From NCBI GenBank assembly GCA_030560485.1, contig JAKTTS010000112.1, positions 1 to 35,021 of the forward strand: a stretch of DNA of 35,021 nucleotides, read 5' to 3'. Of this stretch, positions 21,020 to 30,702 are shown piece after piece (position 1 is the first letter of the stretch; every line of letters begins with the position of its first letter). The notes below the pieces were generated by a model that saw only the letters and a list, made by a program, of their open reading frames with translations, did not search any database and was not told the origin of the DNA. Made by a program: the position numbers and the translations under genes. The DNA is from Ascoidea tarda (nom. inval.). Taxonomy: Eukaryota > Ascomycota > Saccharomycetes > Ascoideales > Ascoideaceae.

Positions 21020-21563
21020 TTTTGCATATGTTTAGCCAACAAAGAATATTCAGAGAGGGTGTTGTACAAGTATAAATATGAGGAATGGTGTATTATATTG
21101 TATTATATTATATTATACTATACTATATTATATTTTACTACAGAAAATGAAAAAATAAAAAAATAAAAAAATAGAAGAAAAAAATTCAGTATTTATAGTA
21201 CAGTCATTTATAAAAATAACCAGCTCCTTCAGAGCCCAACAGCAGAGCAGAAGACAGAACATAAGTCCATAGAATGAGTTCGCTGACTGAATTTTATAAA
21301 CTTGTAGAAAACTTATAAGCTTGTGGTGAACTTCTAAACCTATAATAAACTTGTAAACTTACAGTTCTTATTGTGTCTTACTCTTTCTGTCCCAGTTTTA
21401 ACGCTATTTTAACGTTATAATCACACCTCCGCTGAGCAGACCGCTCACGTGGTGCTATTCGCTTACCAATCCCCAACTGCGGGGCACCGCACTCTTACGC
21501 AGCACTGCAGAACCAGAGGGCCCTTCCGCTTTGGGCGGGTGCTGCTCGTGGTGCTTGTGGTGC
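21020..21563. promoter_or_regulatory. Spacer between SLD7 and the COMT-like gene
   Basis: Upstream region of the COMT-like gene and 3' flank of SLD7, both minus strand. It holds a TTATA-type microsatellite at about 21088-21140, an A-rich tract at about 21145-21185, and CACGTG at 21446-21451. The part nearest SLD7 (21425-21563) is GC-rich, and this continues into the last codons of SLD7. No gene seen. Confidence 0.5.
21088..21140. repeat. TATTA / TATAC microsatellite
   Basis: Tandem five-base AT units in the COMT-like promoter. A similar run occurs at about 23040-23068 in the SOG2 leader; both look like simple sequence. Confidence 0.7.
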
Positions 21564-22589
21564 TCAGCAGAAGAGAGTGAGCAACGTTTCCACAATCGAC
21601 CGGAGCTCGTCTTTTGAGATCTGCTTCTTGTTGCGGATCGCAAACTGCGTGGATTTGTACGTCTGGTGGTAGATCTTCTGGAACTCCTGCTCGTTGGTTT
21701 TCTTGCTGATGTTTCGGATCCTGAGGCCGAGTAATATGATTCGCTGGATATCCACCTTCAACTTTTCAACACCGGTGCCAGCGATGTTTCCCTTGTGAGT
21801 TTTGGCATCTTGATTGCTGTCGTTAACACTAGTGTCTCTGCTGTTGTCGTTATCATCATTATCATCATTATCAGTGTCGTCGATGAACGAATTGGTAGCA
21901 TTCAACTGTAAATATGATGGAAGTCTCCTTCTTTTGATGAATTTATCCAATATGTTGATATTTTGGTTATTCATAGGGCTTTGGCGGATTAGGAGATTAT
22001 CCTTGCTAATCTGATCCCTATACTTGTCTTTATTATCTTGGTTACCAAGACTGTTTGGATCTAATACTATTCCATCGACAAACTGGTTGTTTATCGACTT
22101 ATTCAAATAGTTGGTGTTAGTTTTTTGAAAATCTATTAGCAATTTCCCAATGTCTGAGTTTACCTTTAAAGGGACGAGTTTAATGACAATGTTCTGGTTA
22201 TTATCATCATTGGTTGATACATCACTGTAAATTAGAAATAGATCACCACTGTTCTGTAACTTGACCAATAGCCCAAATTCAACGTCGTAATTAACAAGAA
22301 ACTCCCTGAAAAACACGCTCGAAGTTGGATCGTTGGAATATATCTGGTACGAAAATGAGCTTTCATTTTCAACAACAACAACAGGACATATATCCTCCAA
22401 CCTGATAACCGACAAAAATTGCCATTTGAGCTCTTTGCTGTTGATCAAAATCCTATCGGTACTGCTGTCGATGGAAGAACTGGTGCTAAATATCTGCAAG
22501 TCCCGAAGCACATCATACTGCTGCTGCTCCAGCTGGAGTTTCGGATCAAACACCAAGCTGTAGCTCTGCACGTAATTCAACCTTTTCAT
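21564..22589 (-). CDS. SLD7: DNA replication initiation factor Sld7
   Basis: Sld7 pairs with Sld3 and helps load Cdc45 at origins in S phase. The 341-residue protein (S. cerevisiae Sld7: 257) matches most clearly in its last 65 residues: IQRIILLGLRIRNIS, then QKIYHQTYKSTQFAIRNK and ELRSIVETLLTLF. These parallel the yeast C-terminus (LILGGLRLRGIS, YQKLYKITFDAAEF, LQETVETLLKLF), the Sld3-contacting domain with dimerisation role. The N-terminal domain is weaker (LINSKELKWQFLSVIRLEDI against LRGQFIQYVDLAKL). An Asp/Asn-rich linker lies at about 240-265. The last 80 codons are GC-richer than the rest. One CTG codon, in a Gln-rich loop. Divergent from SOG2. Confidence 0.85.
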   Translation of the reverse strand: MKRLNYVQSYSLVFDPKLQLEQQQYDVLRDLQIFSTSSSIDSSTDRILINSKELKWQFLSVIRLEDICPVVVVENESSFSYQIYSNDPTSSVFFREFLVNYDVEFGLLVKLQNSGDLFLIYSDVSTNDDNNQNIVIKLVPLKVNSDIGKLLIDFQKTNTNYLNKSINNQFVDGIVLDPNSLGNQDNKDKYRDQISKDNLLIRQSPMNNQNINILDKFIKRRRLPSYLQLNATNSFIDDTDNDDNDDNDNSRDTSVNDSNQDAKTHKGNIAGTGVEKLKVDIQRIILLGLRIRNISKKTNEQEFQKIYHQTYKSTQFAIRNKKQISKDELRSIVETLLTLFC

Positions 22590-23263
22590 TTCTCATTCTC
22601 CATTCTCTATTTTGCACCTTCATTCTGTGTTTATTCTCAATTCTTTTGTTTAAACCCAACGCTTTGGTTGTATCCGACTCCTTGGTTCGGACTCACCATT
22701 GCGGTTCTCTCCTCCGTTGTTCTCCACTGTCATTACCCGTCCTGTTCGCTAGCTCTTTTCCCGCTGTTCGTGTTCGTCAGGGTCCGCCTCTTTTGTCTTT
22801 TTTGTATGCTGTCCTTGCTTCTTCTGCTTCTTCTGCTTCTTCTGCTTCTTCTTCCTCTGCTTTTTCTGCTACTTCTTTTTCTGTTTCTTCCCCTTCCCAT
22901 ATCCTTGCTTCTTCTGCTTCCTGTGCTTATTCTGCTGCTGTTTCTCGTATTTTCCACCACTCCATTCCAAAGCCTCTCTTCACACCTGTTTCCCTCCTCT
23001 TTTTATCTTCCACTCTCAACCTCCACCATATCCCATATTCCATTATATTATATTATATTATACTATATTTTTCCTGCTATTTCATACCTATAGTCATAAT
23101 CACAATCACAACCTCCTAAAGCTTCTTTCTCTCCGGCTTTTATTCTCATTTCCTCCTCCTTAGATCTACCACATTTTCTATTCTGTTCCTGATTCCCTTT
23201 TGCTTATCTTATTATTATTATCATTATTATTCCCTTTTTTATCTTCTTCTTTTTTCTTTCAAA
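22590..23263. promoter_or_regulatory. Divergent SLD7-SOG2 promoter and SOG2 leader
   Basis: About 670 bases, strongly pyrimidine-rich on the + strand from about 22700 to 23260, with a CTTCTG-type repeat at about 22810-22865. An open frame with ATG at 22807 runs to about 23093 and would encode a Leu-rich stretch read from many CTG codons. It overlaps another open frame and has no recognisable family, so I treat it as leader sequence. An AT microsatellite lies at about 23040-23068. Confidence 0.5.
22808..22865 (+). repeat. CTTCTG-type pyrimidine repeat
   Basis: Near-tandem TTCTGC/CTTCTG units in the SOG2 leader, giving almost pure pyrimidine broken by regular G. It is rich in CTG triplets, in contrast to the genes. 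Confidence 0.65.
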
Positions 23264-26200
23264 ATGGATAAATCAAAAATATATTTGCTAACTAAAGAGG
23301 AGCTATTACTCAACCCTTCAAGTATCAAATTAATTGATCTAAAATTAACTTCCATTCCAATTGAAATTATCGATCTTCTTAAGGATTCATGTGAATCCTT
23401 ATCTTTAAGATCAAATTTCTTAAATTCTTTACCCAACTTTTTTAATATCTTATATCAACTCAGATATTTAGATCTAAATTTCAATAATTTTGAATTCTTT
23501 CCAAAGATCCTAACCAATTGTAAAAATTTAGAAATCCTAGAAATTAATAACAACTTTTTATCCTCCTTGCCAAATGAAATCGGTTACTTGAAAAATTTAA
23601 AAGTCCTTTTACTATCAAATAATAATTTCAAACTAATCCCTCTTCAAATCTTACAAATGATTCATCTAAAAGTATTTAATATTGATGGCAACCCACTTAT
23701 AAAACCTTGCTTAGCTGTGGTTAATCATATTAACAAATTAATCAATGAAAATAGTTCCAATAACCAATTTGATCCAAATGATAATAATATCAACAACAGC
23801 AATAATAATAATAATAATATCAACAACATTAATATTAATAATCCAAATAACAATAATAATAGTCCAAATATATTAAATCGTTTGAATTTTAAAGATGAAG
23901 ACTACAAACTAATGTATATTAGTGAAATCAAAAGATTTTTATCTTCAAAAAAAGAGTTTTTAATTGAACAATCAAAATTATTAAACAATGAAAATTCAAA
24001 TATCAATGATAATATCAATGATAGTAATCTTAATGATCCTTTAATCAGTGCCAACAACACTTCCTCTAATAACAATAGCAAAAATTTGAACATAAATTTA
24101 GCAAACTTGAAATCTTTCTCTCCAAATGATTACATCCAAAATAAACTAAACTTGCCCATCTCAACTCCAATAACAACAACTTCGAATCCTTCCTCCAACT
24201 TGAAAAACCTTGATAATGTCATAACAAATTCTCATTTCTCGGATTTGGAAAGATCAAAATCAGTTTCAGAATCCTTTTTAACTCAAAAATCTGCTAAAAG
24301 AATGGGATTTATCTTGAAAAGAAACTTACCATCAAACAGCCAATCAATTATTAAAAACGATAACGAAAAAAACACAGACAATGAAAAATCAATTCAACTT
24401 TCCAACAACAATTCAAATAATGGAATCAACACAAACACTAACAATATTGCTGATAACAACAATGATATTACTCTTCCAAAACAACCTCCTAATAACTTTG
24501 ATAGCTTCATTCAAGAAACTTTCCACAAACATATAAACTCAAATTCAATTCCAAATTTTAATAACAGCTTCACTTCAACACAACTCCCTCCACCAAATAA
24601 ACCCCCACCGCCTCCCCCAGCAAAGGATATTCCCAATAACGATTCTTCTATTTCAAAACGATTAAGATCAAACACAATTACAAAAAACTCGCCAAATCTA
24701 TCAAATCCCAAAAACAATCCTCCTTTACCAAATTGGACTTTTTCTGATCAATATCAATCACAATTCCAATCACAATCCCAATTTCAATCACAATCCCTAC
24801 CACAACCTCAATCTCAACCACAACTTCATCTTCAAACACATTCTCAAAATTCCTCTCAATCACAATTACCTCTATATTTGCCATCTCAATATCAAAACCA
24901 TTCATATTCTCATTCTCATTCTCATTCTCAATATCCATCCCAATATCAATATCAATATCAATCTCAATATCAATCTCAATCTCAACCCCAATCCCAATCC
25001 CAATCCCAACTTCAATTCCAAAATTTTCAACCAAGTGGTAGTGATCTGCAGGATACACTAGGTCAAAATGATTCCAATATTAAATCTGCTGTTTACTTTA
25101 AAAGATTGTCTACTTTACCTTTAGCTAAGCCAAAACTCACTTTACAGGGTGACAAACTTCATAACAGTCATAAAAATACTGTTATTAACAATACCAATAC
25201 CAATACCAATACCAATACCAATACGAATACCAATACTAATAACAACAATATTAACATCAAAAATGATAGTCCTGATAATATTTCTTATTCAAATGGTGTT
25301 GCTGCTAATAACACAACTAGTAACTATATCTCCGACAGTAATATTTCTAACAATATTACCAAAAGCAACATTGGTGCTAACTCTAGTATAAACAAAGTTA
25401 GTAACATTAATAATGCTATAACCAACCTTAACTTGTCCTCAGGATTAACAAATAATAGCAATAACAATAGTAGTACTAACCTCAAATCGGATGAAAATTT
25501 TTCTTCGCAAATTAGTTTTCAAAATCTTATCAACCCAAATTCTATTATCTCCAATAAGGATACAGATCGTTTACATTCTCATTCTCGAGAAACTTCCTTA
25601 CTGTCTCACTCTTTTGTCAACAATAGTGCTCAAAAACTGATTTATCCTTCTAGTTTAAAAAACTCTTCTGTTAATCTTTCCAAAATGAACATAGTATCTG
25701 ATTCATTAAAAATAACAACAGCTAATTCCAACAATTTGAGTTCAAATGCCAATTCTAACAGTAGTAACCATGGTGCGATCTCAAGAAACAGGATAAACAA
25801 TTTTAACAACGAGAGTAATTACTCACATGAAGAGATAGACACTTTAATGAAATACAAAATTTTAGAACTTGCCAGAAAACTACTTTTTGCCGTTAGTGAA
25901 ATTCACTCAACAGTAGTCCGTTTTATCTTTTTGTCTAACATTTCTAGCACTCATAAAAAGTTACATTTCAGGATGCAGTCTTACTTAAAAGCAGGAAAAA
26001 ATCAATTGGATTTAGTGGTAGAAATTTTAGAAAAAATTGAAGATTACACTAATGGAAATGGTAACATTATTGATGGAGCTAATAATGATAATTCAGATGG
26101 TAATGATAATGATATTCTTTCCGCTAATTATAACACTACTGAGATGAACGAGCTGATTTATGAGTTGTTGCAATGTGTAATCACCTTATTAAATGTTTTT

Positions 26201-27457
26201 GGGAAAATTCACATTCTTTTTTTTGATAATATCAAAATTTTAACCGAAAAAACAGATGATAGTTTTATCCGAATGTTATTATTATCAATATTTGGTTCAT
26301 ATAATGAATTGTTTAATGCATGGATGATTCTTTTCCCTGACGAAATCAGTTTAGCAAGCTCTTTTCAAAAAAACTTGGATAGTAGCTCGATTTCAACTTC
26401 AATTCCTCCCTACATTCAAAGCAACCTAATTTCTAATAATTCAGTGACCAATCTTTCAGCGTTGAATCAAAGTATCAACTCAAATTCTGTTCAGTCACCA
26501 GTTGTTATCGGAGGTGGACCAAGATCTGTTTCCAGTACATTGCATTTATCAACATTAAATTCACCTCTTGCCACTAATATTACTCAATTACCATCCTCAG
26601 GATTTCAAAGCTCAATTTCATTGTCCACTGCCAATTTGCCGTCTGTTGTGACAAATGATAATGTGGAACAAGTTGACGAACAGCTATACAGACATACTAT
26701 AAGAGCTATTGAAATGACAGAAGTATCACTAGAAATTATTGATTGTGCGATTCTTGAGAATGATCGAATGGAAGAAAATGAAACCAAAGACCAGAATCTG
26801 AAAATAAAACCCAATTTTGAAGAGTTAAAAGAGGCATGTTTTGCTTTGAAAAATATTATTGAAAAAATCAATACCGCTCTTCCATATATAACTTCTGGCA
26901 ATGTTGAAAAACTAATTAATCAAAACACAAACAAAGACGCCAATGATTATTTTAATTTTAGATCAAATGCAGCTTTGCAACAAAGACACAACGAAAGATA
27001 CCGTAAAATATTTCAGGAGGAGATCAATAACTATGTTAAACAAACCATTAAAGTGATGTCATTGTTTGCTCATTCAATGGACGATTTGCCTTCAAACAAA
27101 GACTTTGATTTGAAAGCTAATTTTTCAAATTTAACTCGAATAGCCAAAGATTTAATTTATGTTTTAGAAAAATCTTCATATGCCTCAAAATTTAATAAGT
27201 TCAGAGACCCACTTACAGGGCTACTGGGGCTACCAGGAATTTCGTCTTTTGCTAATGAAGAGTATTCTTTGACTCCTATTTCAGGTATAGTACCAGGAGG
27301 AGGTTTACCCAATATAAATGCTCAACCGCAAACAACAATTATTACTACACCATTATTAGCGGCTTTGGGACCAGCAGCTCAAGCGGTGTTGCCAAATAAT
27401 TCCATGTCGAATAGCTCGGTATCAAACAATACATTACCAAGATCTGGAAATCAGTAG
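23264..27457 (+). CDS. SOG2: Leucine-rich repeat protein Sog2 of the RAM network
   Basis: Sog2 is a component of the RAM pathway (with Cbk1, Mob2, Kic1, Hym1, Tao3) that controls polarised growth and cell separation. The 1397-residue protein starts with leucine-rich repeats at about 20-150 (LTSIPIEIIDLL, LRYLDLNFNNFEFFPKIL, LEILEINNNFLSSLPNEI, LKVLLLSNNNFKLIPLQI). A long disordered middle follows at about 150-850 with poly-Asn, a Pro-rich run (PPPNKPPPPPP, about 445) and Ser-Gln/His-Ser repeats at about 490-590. The conserved helical Sog2 domain begins near 859 (LMKYKILELARKLLFAVSEIHSTVVRF) and continues to ANFSNLTRIAKDLIYVLEKSSY near 1300. S. cerevisiae Sog2 is about 790 residues, so this one is much longer, through its middle. 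Six in-frame CTG codons. Confidence 0.93.
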   Translation: MDKSKIYLLTKEELLLNPSSIKLIDLKLTSIPIEIIDLLKDSCESLSLRSNFLNSLPNFFNILYQLRYLDLNFNNFEFFPKILTNCKNLEILEINNNFLSSLPNEIGYLKNLKVLLLSNNNFKLIPLQILQMIHLKVFNIDGNPLIKPCLAVVNHINKLINENSSNNQFDPNDNNINNSNNNNNNINNININNPNNNNNSPNILNRLNFKDEDYKLMYISEIKRFLSSKKEFLIEQSKLLNNENSNINDNINDSNLNDPLISANNTSSNNNSKNLNINLANLKSFSPNDYIQNKLNLPISTPITTTSNPSSNLKNLDNVITNSHFSDLERSKSVSESFLTQKSAKRMGFILKRNLPSNSQSIIKNDNEKNTDNEKSIQLSNNNSNNGINTNTNNIADNNNDITLPKQPPNNFDSFIQETFHKHINSNSIPNFNNSFTSTQLPPPNKPPPPPPAKDIPNNDSSISKRLRSNTITKNSPNLSNPKNNPPLPNWTFSDQYQSQFQSQSQFQSQSLPQPQSQPQLHLQTHSQNSSQSQLPLYLPSQYQNHSYSHSHSHSQYPSQYQYQYQSQYQSQSQPQSQSQSQLQFQNFQPSGSDLQDTLGQNDSNIKSAVYFKRLSTLPLAKPKLTLQGDKLHNSHKNTVINNTNTNTNTNTNTNTNTNNNNINIKNDSPDNISYSNGVAANNTTSNYISDSNISNNITKSNIGANSSINKVSNINNAITNLNLSSGLTNNSNNNSSTNLKSDENFSSQISFQNLINPNSIISNKDTDRLHSHSRETSLLSHSFVNNSAQKLIYPSSLKNSSVNLSKMNIVSDSLKITTANSNNLSSNANSNSSNHGAISRNRINNFNNESNYSHEEIDTLMKYKILELARKLLFAVSEIHSTVVRFIFLSNISSTHKKLHFRMQSYLKAGKNQLDLVVEILEKIEDYTNGNGNIIDGANNDNSDGNDNDILSANYNTTEMNELIYELLQCVITLLNVFGKIHILFFDNIKILTEKTDDSFIRMLLLSIFGSYNELFNAWMILFPDEISLASSFQKNLDSSSISTSIPPYIQSNLISNNSVTNLSALNQSINSNSVQSPVVIGGGPRSVSSTLHLSTLNSPLATNITQLPSSGFQSSISLSTANLPSVVTNDNVEQVDEQLYRHTIRAIEMTEVSLEIIDCAILENDRMEENETKDQNLKIKPNFEELKEACFALKNIIEKINTALPYITSGNVEKLINQNTNKDANDYFNFRSNAALQQRHNERYRKIFQEEINNYVKQTIKVMSLFAHSMDDLPSNKDFDLKANFSNLTRIAKDLIYVLEKSSYASKFNKFRDPLTGLLGLPGISSFANEEYSLTPISGIVPGGGLPNINAQPQTTIITTPLLAALGPAAQAVLPNNSMSNSSVSNNTLPRSGNQ
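24730..25020 (+). repeat. CAATCT/CATTCT-type repeat coding Ser-Gln and His-Ser
   Basis: Degenerate six-base units (CAATCA, CAATAT, CATTCT) inside SOG2 coding for QSQ, QYQ and SHSH runs. A second in-gene repeat of AATACC units at about 25190-25238 codes for NTNT. Frame is kept. Confidence 0.75.
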
Positions 27458-27618
27458 AACTGAGTTTTTAGCAATTATGATATTGGAAAGTTTATTTGAT
27501 GAAAATTAGATGAGTATGGAATATTAATAACTTTACTTCAGCCAATTTATATTATCCATATGATTTATTTCTGGTATGCTCATTCATTTCTACTAATTTG
27601 TTTATTTAATTATCTATT

Positions 27619-27653
27619 AATTTTTAATTTTTAATTTTTAATTTTTAATTTTT
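27619..27653. repeat. AATTTTT tandem repeat
   Basis: Five units of a seven-base AT repeat 3' of SOG2. Confidence 0.8.
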
Positions 27654-27680
27654 GCTTGAATTTAGTTATTATATAGATAT

Positions 27681-27707
27681 TATTTATTTATTTATTTATT
27701 TATTTTT
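27681..27707. repeat. TTTA microsatellite
   Basis: Six or so TTTA units 3' of SOG2. Confidence 0.8.
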
Positions 27708-28137
27708 TTGAAAAGCAATCTTGAATTCTTGATACATTTTTAGCTTTATTGTTTTTCAAAATTGTTTCATAGAGAAAAAATAGAGGTTTTTAAATAAAGT
27801 GGTATTTTTAGTGATTTATTCTCGCATTCGATCTTCAGTAACTGTTGAAATACGTTTAAAAATACCATATATTAAATGTTGATTATAAAAAATAAAACTA
27901 AATAAGACTTATTAAAAACTGATAGTAAAAATAAAGTAGATAATTCAGTTGAAAAATAGGTATAAAATAAAAGGTAAAAAAACTGAAAAAAAAAAAGGCA
28001 AAATAAAATCTAAAAGAATGTAAATAAGGTATTTCAGGAGAAACTGAAAACAAAAATAGAAACAGAAAAATAAAAAATGTTTCAAGAGTATCAGTGACAA
28101 CTCATTGAACTGGTAAAATATCCAACAATTATTTTAA

Positions 28138-29133
28138 TTAGATATTTAAATTATCATCATCATCATCGGGACCAAAAGCAGAAGATTTATTTTTGATTGA
28201 AATTTCATTCAAATTTTTAATTTCAGGGAGTAAAGAAGATAATAAATTTGTGGCTTGTTGATGGTAAATTAATTGGGCATTGACTAATTCTATAAGTTCA
28301 TTTAAAGGTTGAGAATTCTCGATAACAGATTTCATAATTGATACAGCATCTTCGGTGGCAGAAGCAAATTCATCTTCAAGAGTCTCCATTTGACTTCTTA
28401 AACTTTGTTCTTTTGCAGGATTTTTGCAATTTTTTAAAGAAGATCTTGCAGAATCATAGCTTAATCTTTTTTGTTCAACCAAAGTTCTTGCTCTTTGACA
28501 ATTCTTTAAAGAGGTTTTCAAAGTCTTTTGCATTGGTAGATTAAAACGGGATCTGATCAAATTATCTTGAGTTAATCTGGCTTCACCAATTTTTAATTCA
28601 GTAGAACCGAATTTAGAAAGAGCATCAATGAGTGATAAGTTAAATGTGGAATTATTAGCAGAAGTATTCTTTTGCAAATCTTGGGAACCAGTAATGGCAG
28701 CTCTACCTAGAGCATGATTCAAAGTTTTTGGAGGAGCTTTGTTTTGATTGGAATTTCCACCAATTAAAACCGATTCCATCTCTTGAACAGAGGTGACTTT
28801 GGATAAATCTCTTACTTTTTCGACCACATTATTAGACAAATCAATAAAATTCTCTTTCAAATTAGGAGGATAGTCATAATTTTCATTTTCGTATATCATG
28901 GTGATATTTAGCAACTTGTTGTAGATCAATTTTATTGAATCAATTTTCTTCTCCAAATCAACATAGTCTTGTGGTAATTGAGATACATCGTTAACGTTAC
29001 CCAACTTTTCTTCAATTAATCTCTGAGTTCTCTTAACAGATGGTATAACTTGAGAACCAAAACCTTGTACCTGGGTGCCAATCCCTTGGATTGACCTGCT
29101 AATAGAATCAAAGCTGAAAGGGCTGTTGTTCAT
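28138..29133 (-). CDS. GVP36: BAR-domain Golgi vesicle protein Gvp36
   Basis: Gvp36 is a BAR-domain protein of early secretory vesicles with roles in endocytosis, vacuole shape and actin polarity. The 331-residue length equals S. cerevisiae Gvp36 (326). The N-terminus has the family pattern of an amphipathic stretch (FDSISRSIQGIGTQVQGFGSQV). Long heptad-rich helices follow: DYVDLEKKIDSIKLIYNKLLNIT, then a block ending LARTLVEQKRLSYDSAR-like (RARTLVEQKRLSYDSARSSL), then AVSIMKSVIENSQPLNELIELVNAQLIYHQQ, the usual third BAR helix. It ends in an acidic tail (DDDDDN). No in-frame CTG. The first ATG was taken as start and agrees with the family N-terminus. Confidence 0.92.
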   Translation of the reverse strand: MNNSPFSFDSISRSIQGIGTQVQGFGSQVIPSVKRTQRLIEEKLGNVNDVSQLPQDYVDLEKKIDSIKLIYNKLLNITMIYENENYDYPPNLKENFIDLSNNVVEKVRDLSKVTSVQEMESVLIGGNSNQNKAPPKTLNHALGRAAITGSQDLQKNTSANNSTFNLSLIDALSKFGSTELKIGEARLTQDNLIRSRFNLPMQKTLKTSLKNCQRARTLVEQKRLSYDSARSSLKNCKNPAKEQSLRSQMETLEDEFASATEDAVSIMKSVIENSQPLNELIELVNAQLIYHQQATNLLSSLLPEIKNLNEISIKNKSSAFGPDDDDDNLNI

Positions 29134-29403
29134 TTTGAAGAAGACTTTTAAAGAAGAGCAAAACTAAGAGAGGCGAATTGGATATTATCTTATCAATTGA
29201 AAGAAAATAAAAGGAAACGGTTGATGCAACAGCCAGAATTAACACGAGATGCTGAGCTGTGCTAAGATTATAATTCTAATCATTCTCAGAAGACAAGGCA
29301 AAAATAGAGCACGTGCTAGGATGAGAGTGTCGTGACCAGAGTTTTCGTGAAGAGAATAATTTCCAATAAATTGCTTAATTGGGATACGTTCCTAGTTTGG
29401 TAA

Positions 29404-29428
29404 TTCTGTTATCGTCGCGATAACAGAA
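29404..29428. repeat. Perfect 11-bp inverted repeat, 3-base loop
   Basis: Arms TTCTGTTATCG and CGATAACAGAA flank TCG. It could form a stable hairpin in DNA or RNA on either strand, or be a dimer-protein binding site. It lies about 270 bases upstream of the GVP36 ATG. Confidence 0.85.
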
Positions 29429-30380
29429 CCACCATAGCTCTGTCTTACAAGAGAGTCTTTCATGGATGGCTGTCTTCAAACTGAGTAAGCAGAAACTAAC
29501 TCTCTATATAGTTTACATATTGTTGTAGCAAATCCATGATAGTGTATTGAGAGGTACAAACAAAGGAATCAAGGGAATCCCAGCCCCCTTTTAATGGGAC
29601 ATGGAGCCCTCGGCATCACGGGGACAAAACGACGGCATGTGCCAGGCAGTTTCAAAGTGACCGGATATCACAGCTCGGTTGCTTAACACTAACCATGACA
29701 TCCGACCGTTCTGGCCCGTGACCCTTTTGCATTTGACCAAGGGCGGTTTTGAGTTGATCTTGTTCTTTCTTTTCTATTTTGATACACCTTAATATATCAT
29801 GGATTCGTTAGGACAGATCAGCGCACCTTCTAACACAAAGAATTTTATTTATACAATAGAAATTTGATTCTGTGAATTTTGCGTCTACGGTATCGGATTT
29901 AATAATTTTTAACGGCCGTCCGAATGTTTAGTAAGGCTATATCGGTCTGATTCATGTTTTTTGCAAGGGATCGTAATCCGTCGCTTCTAGTTCAAAATCT
30001 GGTGAAAGAAGATGGTGTTGACTTTTTTTTGTTCTTTTCATAAATAATTACGACTTTTTTCACTATGGAAATGCTTCAACTTGAAATGAATAAGTATTTC
30101 GCAAATGGGATGTGTATCCAAATCTGAGAGATTGTAATTGGAAAATTCAAATCTCTAAGACACTCGTAAAAGGTTTATTAAACAGAATTATTTGTCGAAT
30201 GAATAAAAATTACTTCAAATGTTTCTTCACATCTATAAAATACAATGACTGTATATATTGTTATTTTGGCTGTACAAAATTTCTAATTTATAAAAGGAAA
30301 AATACCAAATTGACATGACACAATTTTAAAGGCAGGAAGTTGTCTGGAATTAGCTCAAATTTTTTTATTGCCTGCAGTTA

Positions 30381-30409
30381 TTACGATTATATTATTATAT
30401 TAATCGTAA
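30381..30409. repeat. 9-bp inverted repeat with AT-rich loop
   Basis: Arms TTACGATTA and TAATCGTAA flank an 11-base AT loop. It lies about 300 bases past the stop of the AAA ATPase gene; a 3' processing or termination role is possible but unproven. Confidence 0.7.
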
Positions 30410-30702
30410 ATACAATCCAATCCAGTCGCAGATTTTACTCTTTGCGTTAAATGAGTGAATGTGGAAAGTATATTAGCAACCGAAGTACATATTATATCTG
30501 TTAAGCAAATTTCAAGAACGAATAATATTCTTGATTAGTTTCATCACCTGAATATTAATTGTGTGTATGAATATTTTAAAACATTTAAATTTAAATTTAA
30601 ATATCAAAATCACAACCATCGAATTTTCTGAAATCGGCAAATATTGATAAATAATAAGCCTAATTCATAATTCAAGAATAATATATAATTGATTGGTTTG
30701 TA

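Larger units (their letters stand above)
27458..28137. other. Convergent SOG2-GVP36 spacer
   Basis: 680 AT-rich bases between convergent stops. It has an AATTTTT repeat (27619-27653), a TTTA microsatellite (27681-27707), and A-rich tracts toward GVP36. No gene or structured RNA seen. Confidence 0.65.
29134..30702. other. Long gap between GVP36 and the AAA ATPase gene
   Basis: 1.57 kb with no convincing ORF. It contains CACGTG at 29310-29315, a perfect 11-bp inverted repeat at 29404-29428, a GC-richer core at about 29570-29760, a 9-bp inverted repeat at 30381-30409, and an AT palindrome near 30585-30604. The GVP36 promoter lies at its left end and the 3' flank of the AAA gene at its right. 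About 1 kb in the middle is unexplained. I looked for U1, U2, U4, U5, U6 and RNase P/MRP landmarks and recognised none. Confidence 0.6.

Noticed and set aside
22680-22700. B-box-like GGTTCGGACTC in the SOG2 leader
   Set aside because: It departs from the GGTTCGANNCC consensus and no T-stem pairs around it.
22419-23119. Two overlapping open frames of 157-224 codons upstream of SOG2
   Set aside because: Both arise from the pyrimidine-rich leader, overlap each other and SLD7, and lack the codon pattern of the real genes here.
29304-29440. Point centromere starting at CACGTG
   Set aside because: Point centromeres of the CDEI-CDEII-CDEIII type are known only in the Saccharomycetaceae, and no CDEIII-like CCG element follows an 80-90 base AT tract here.
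30112-30318. 68-codon open frame in the GVP36-AAA gap
   Set aside because: It has a GTG rather than ATG at its start, AT-rich random composition, and no motif.
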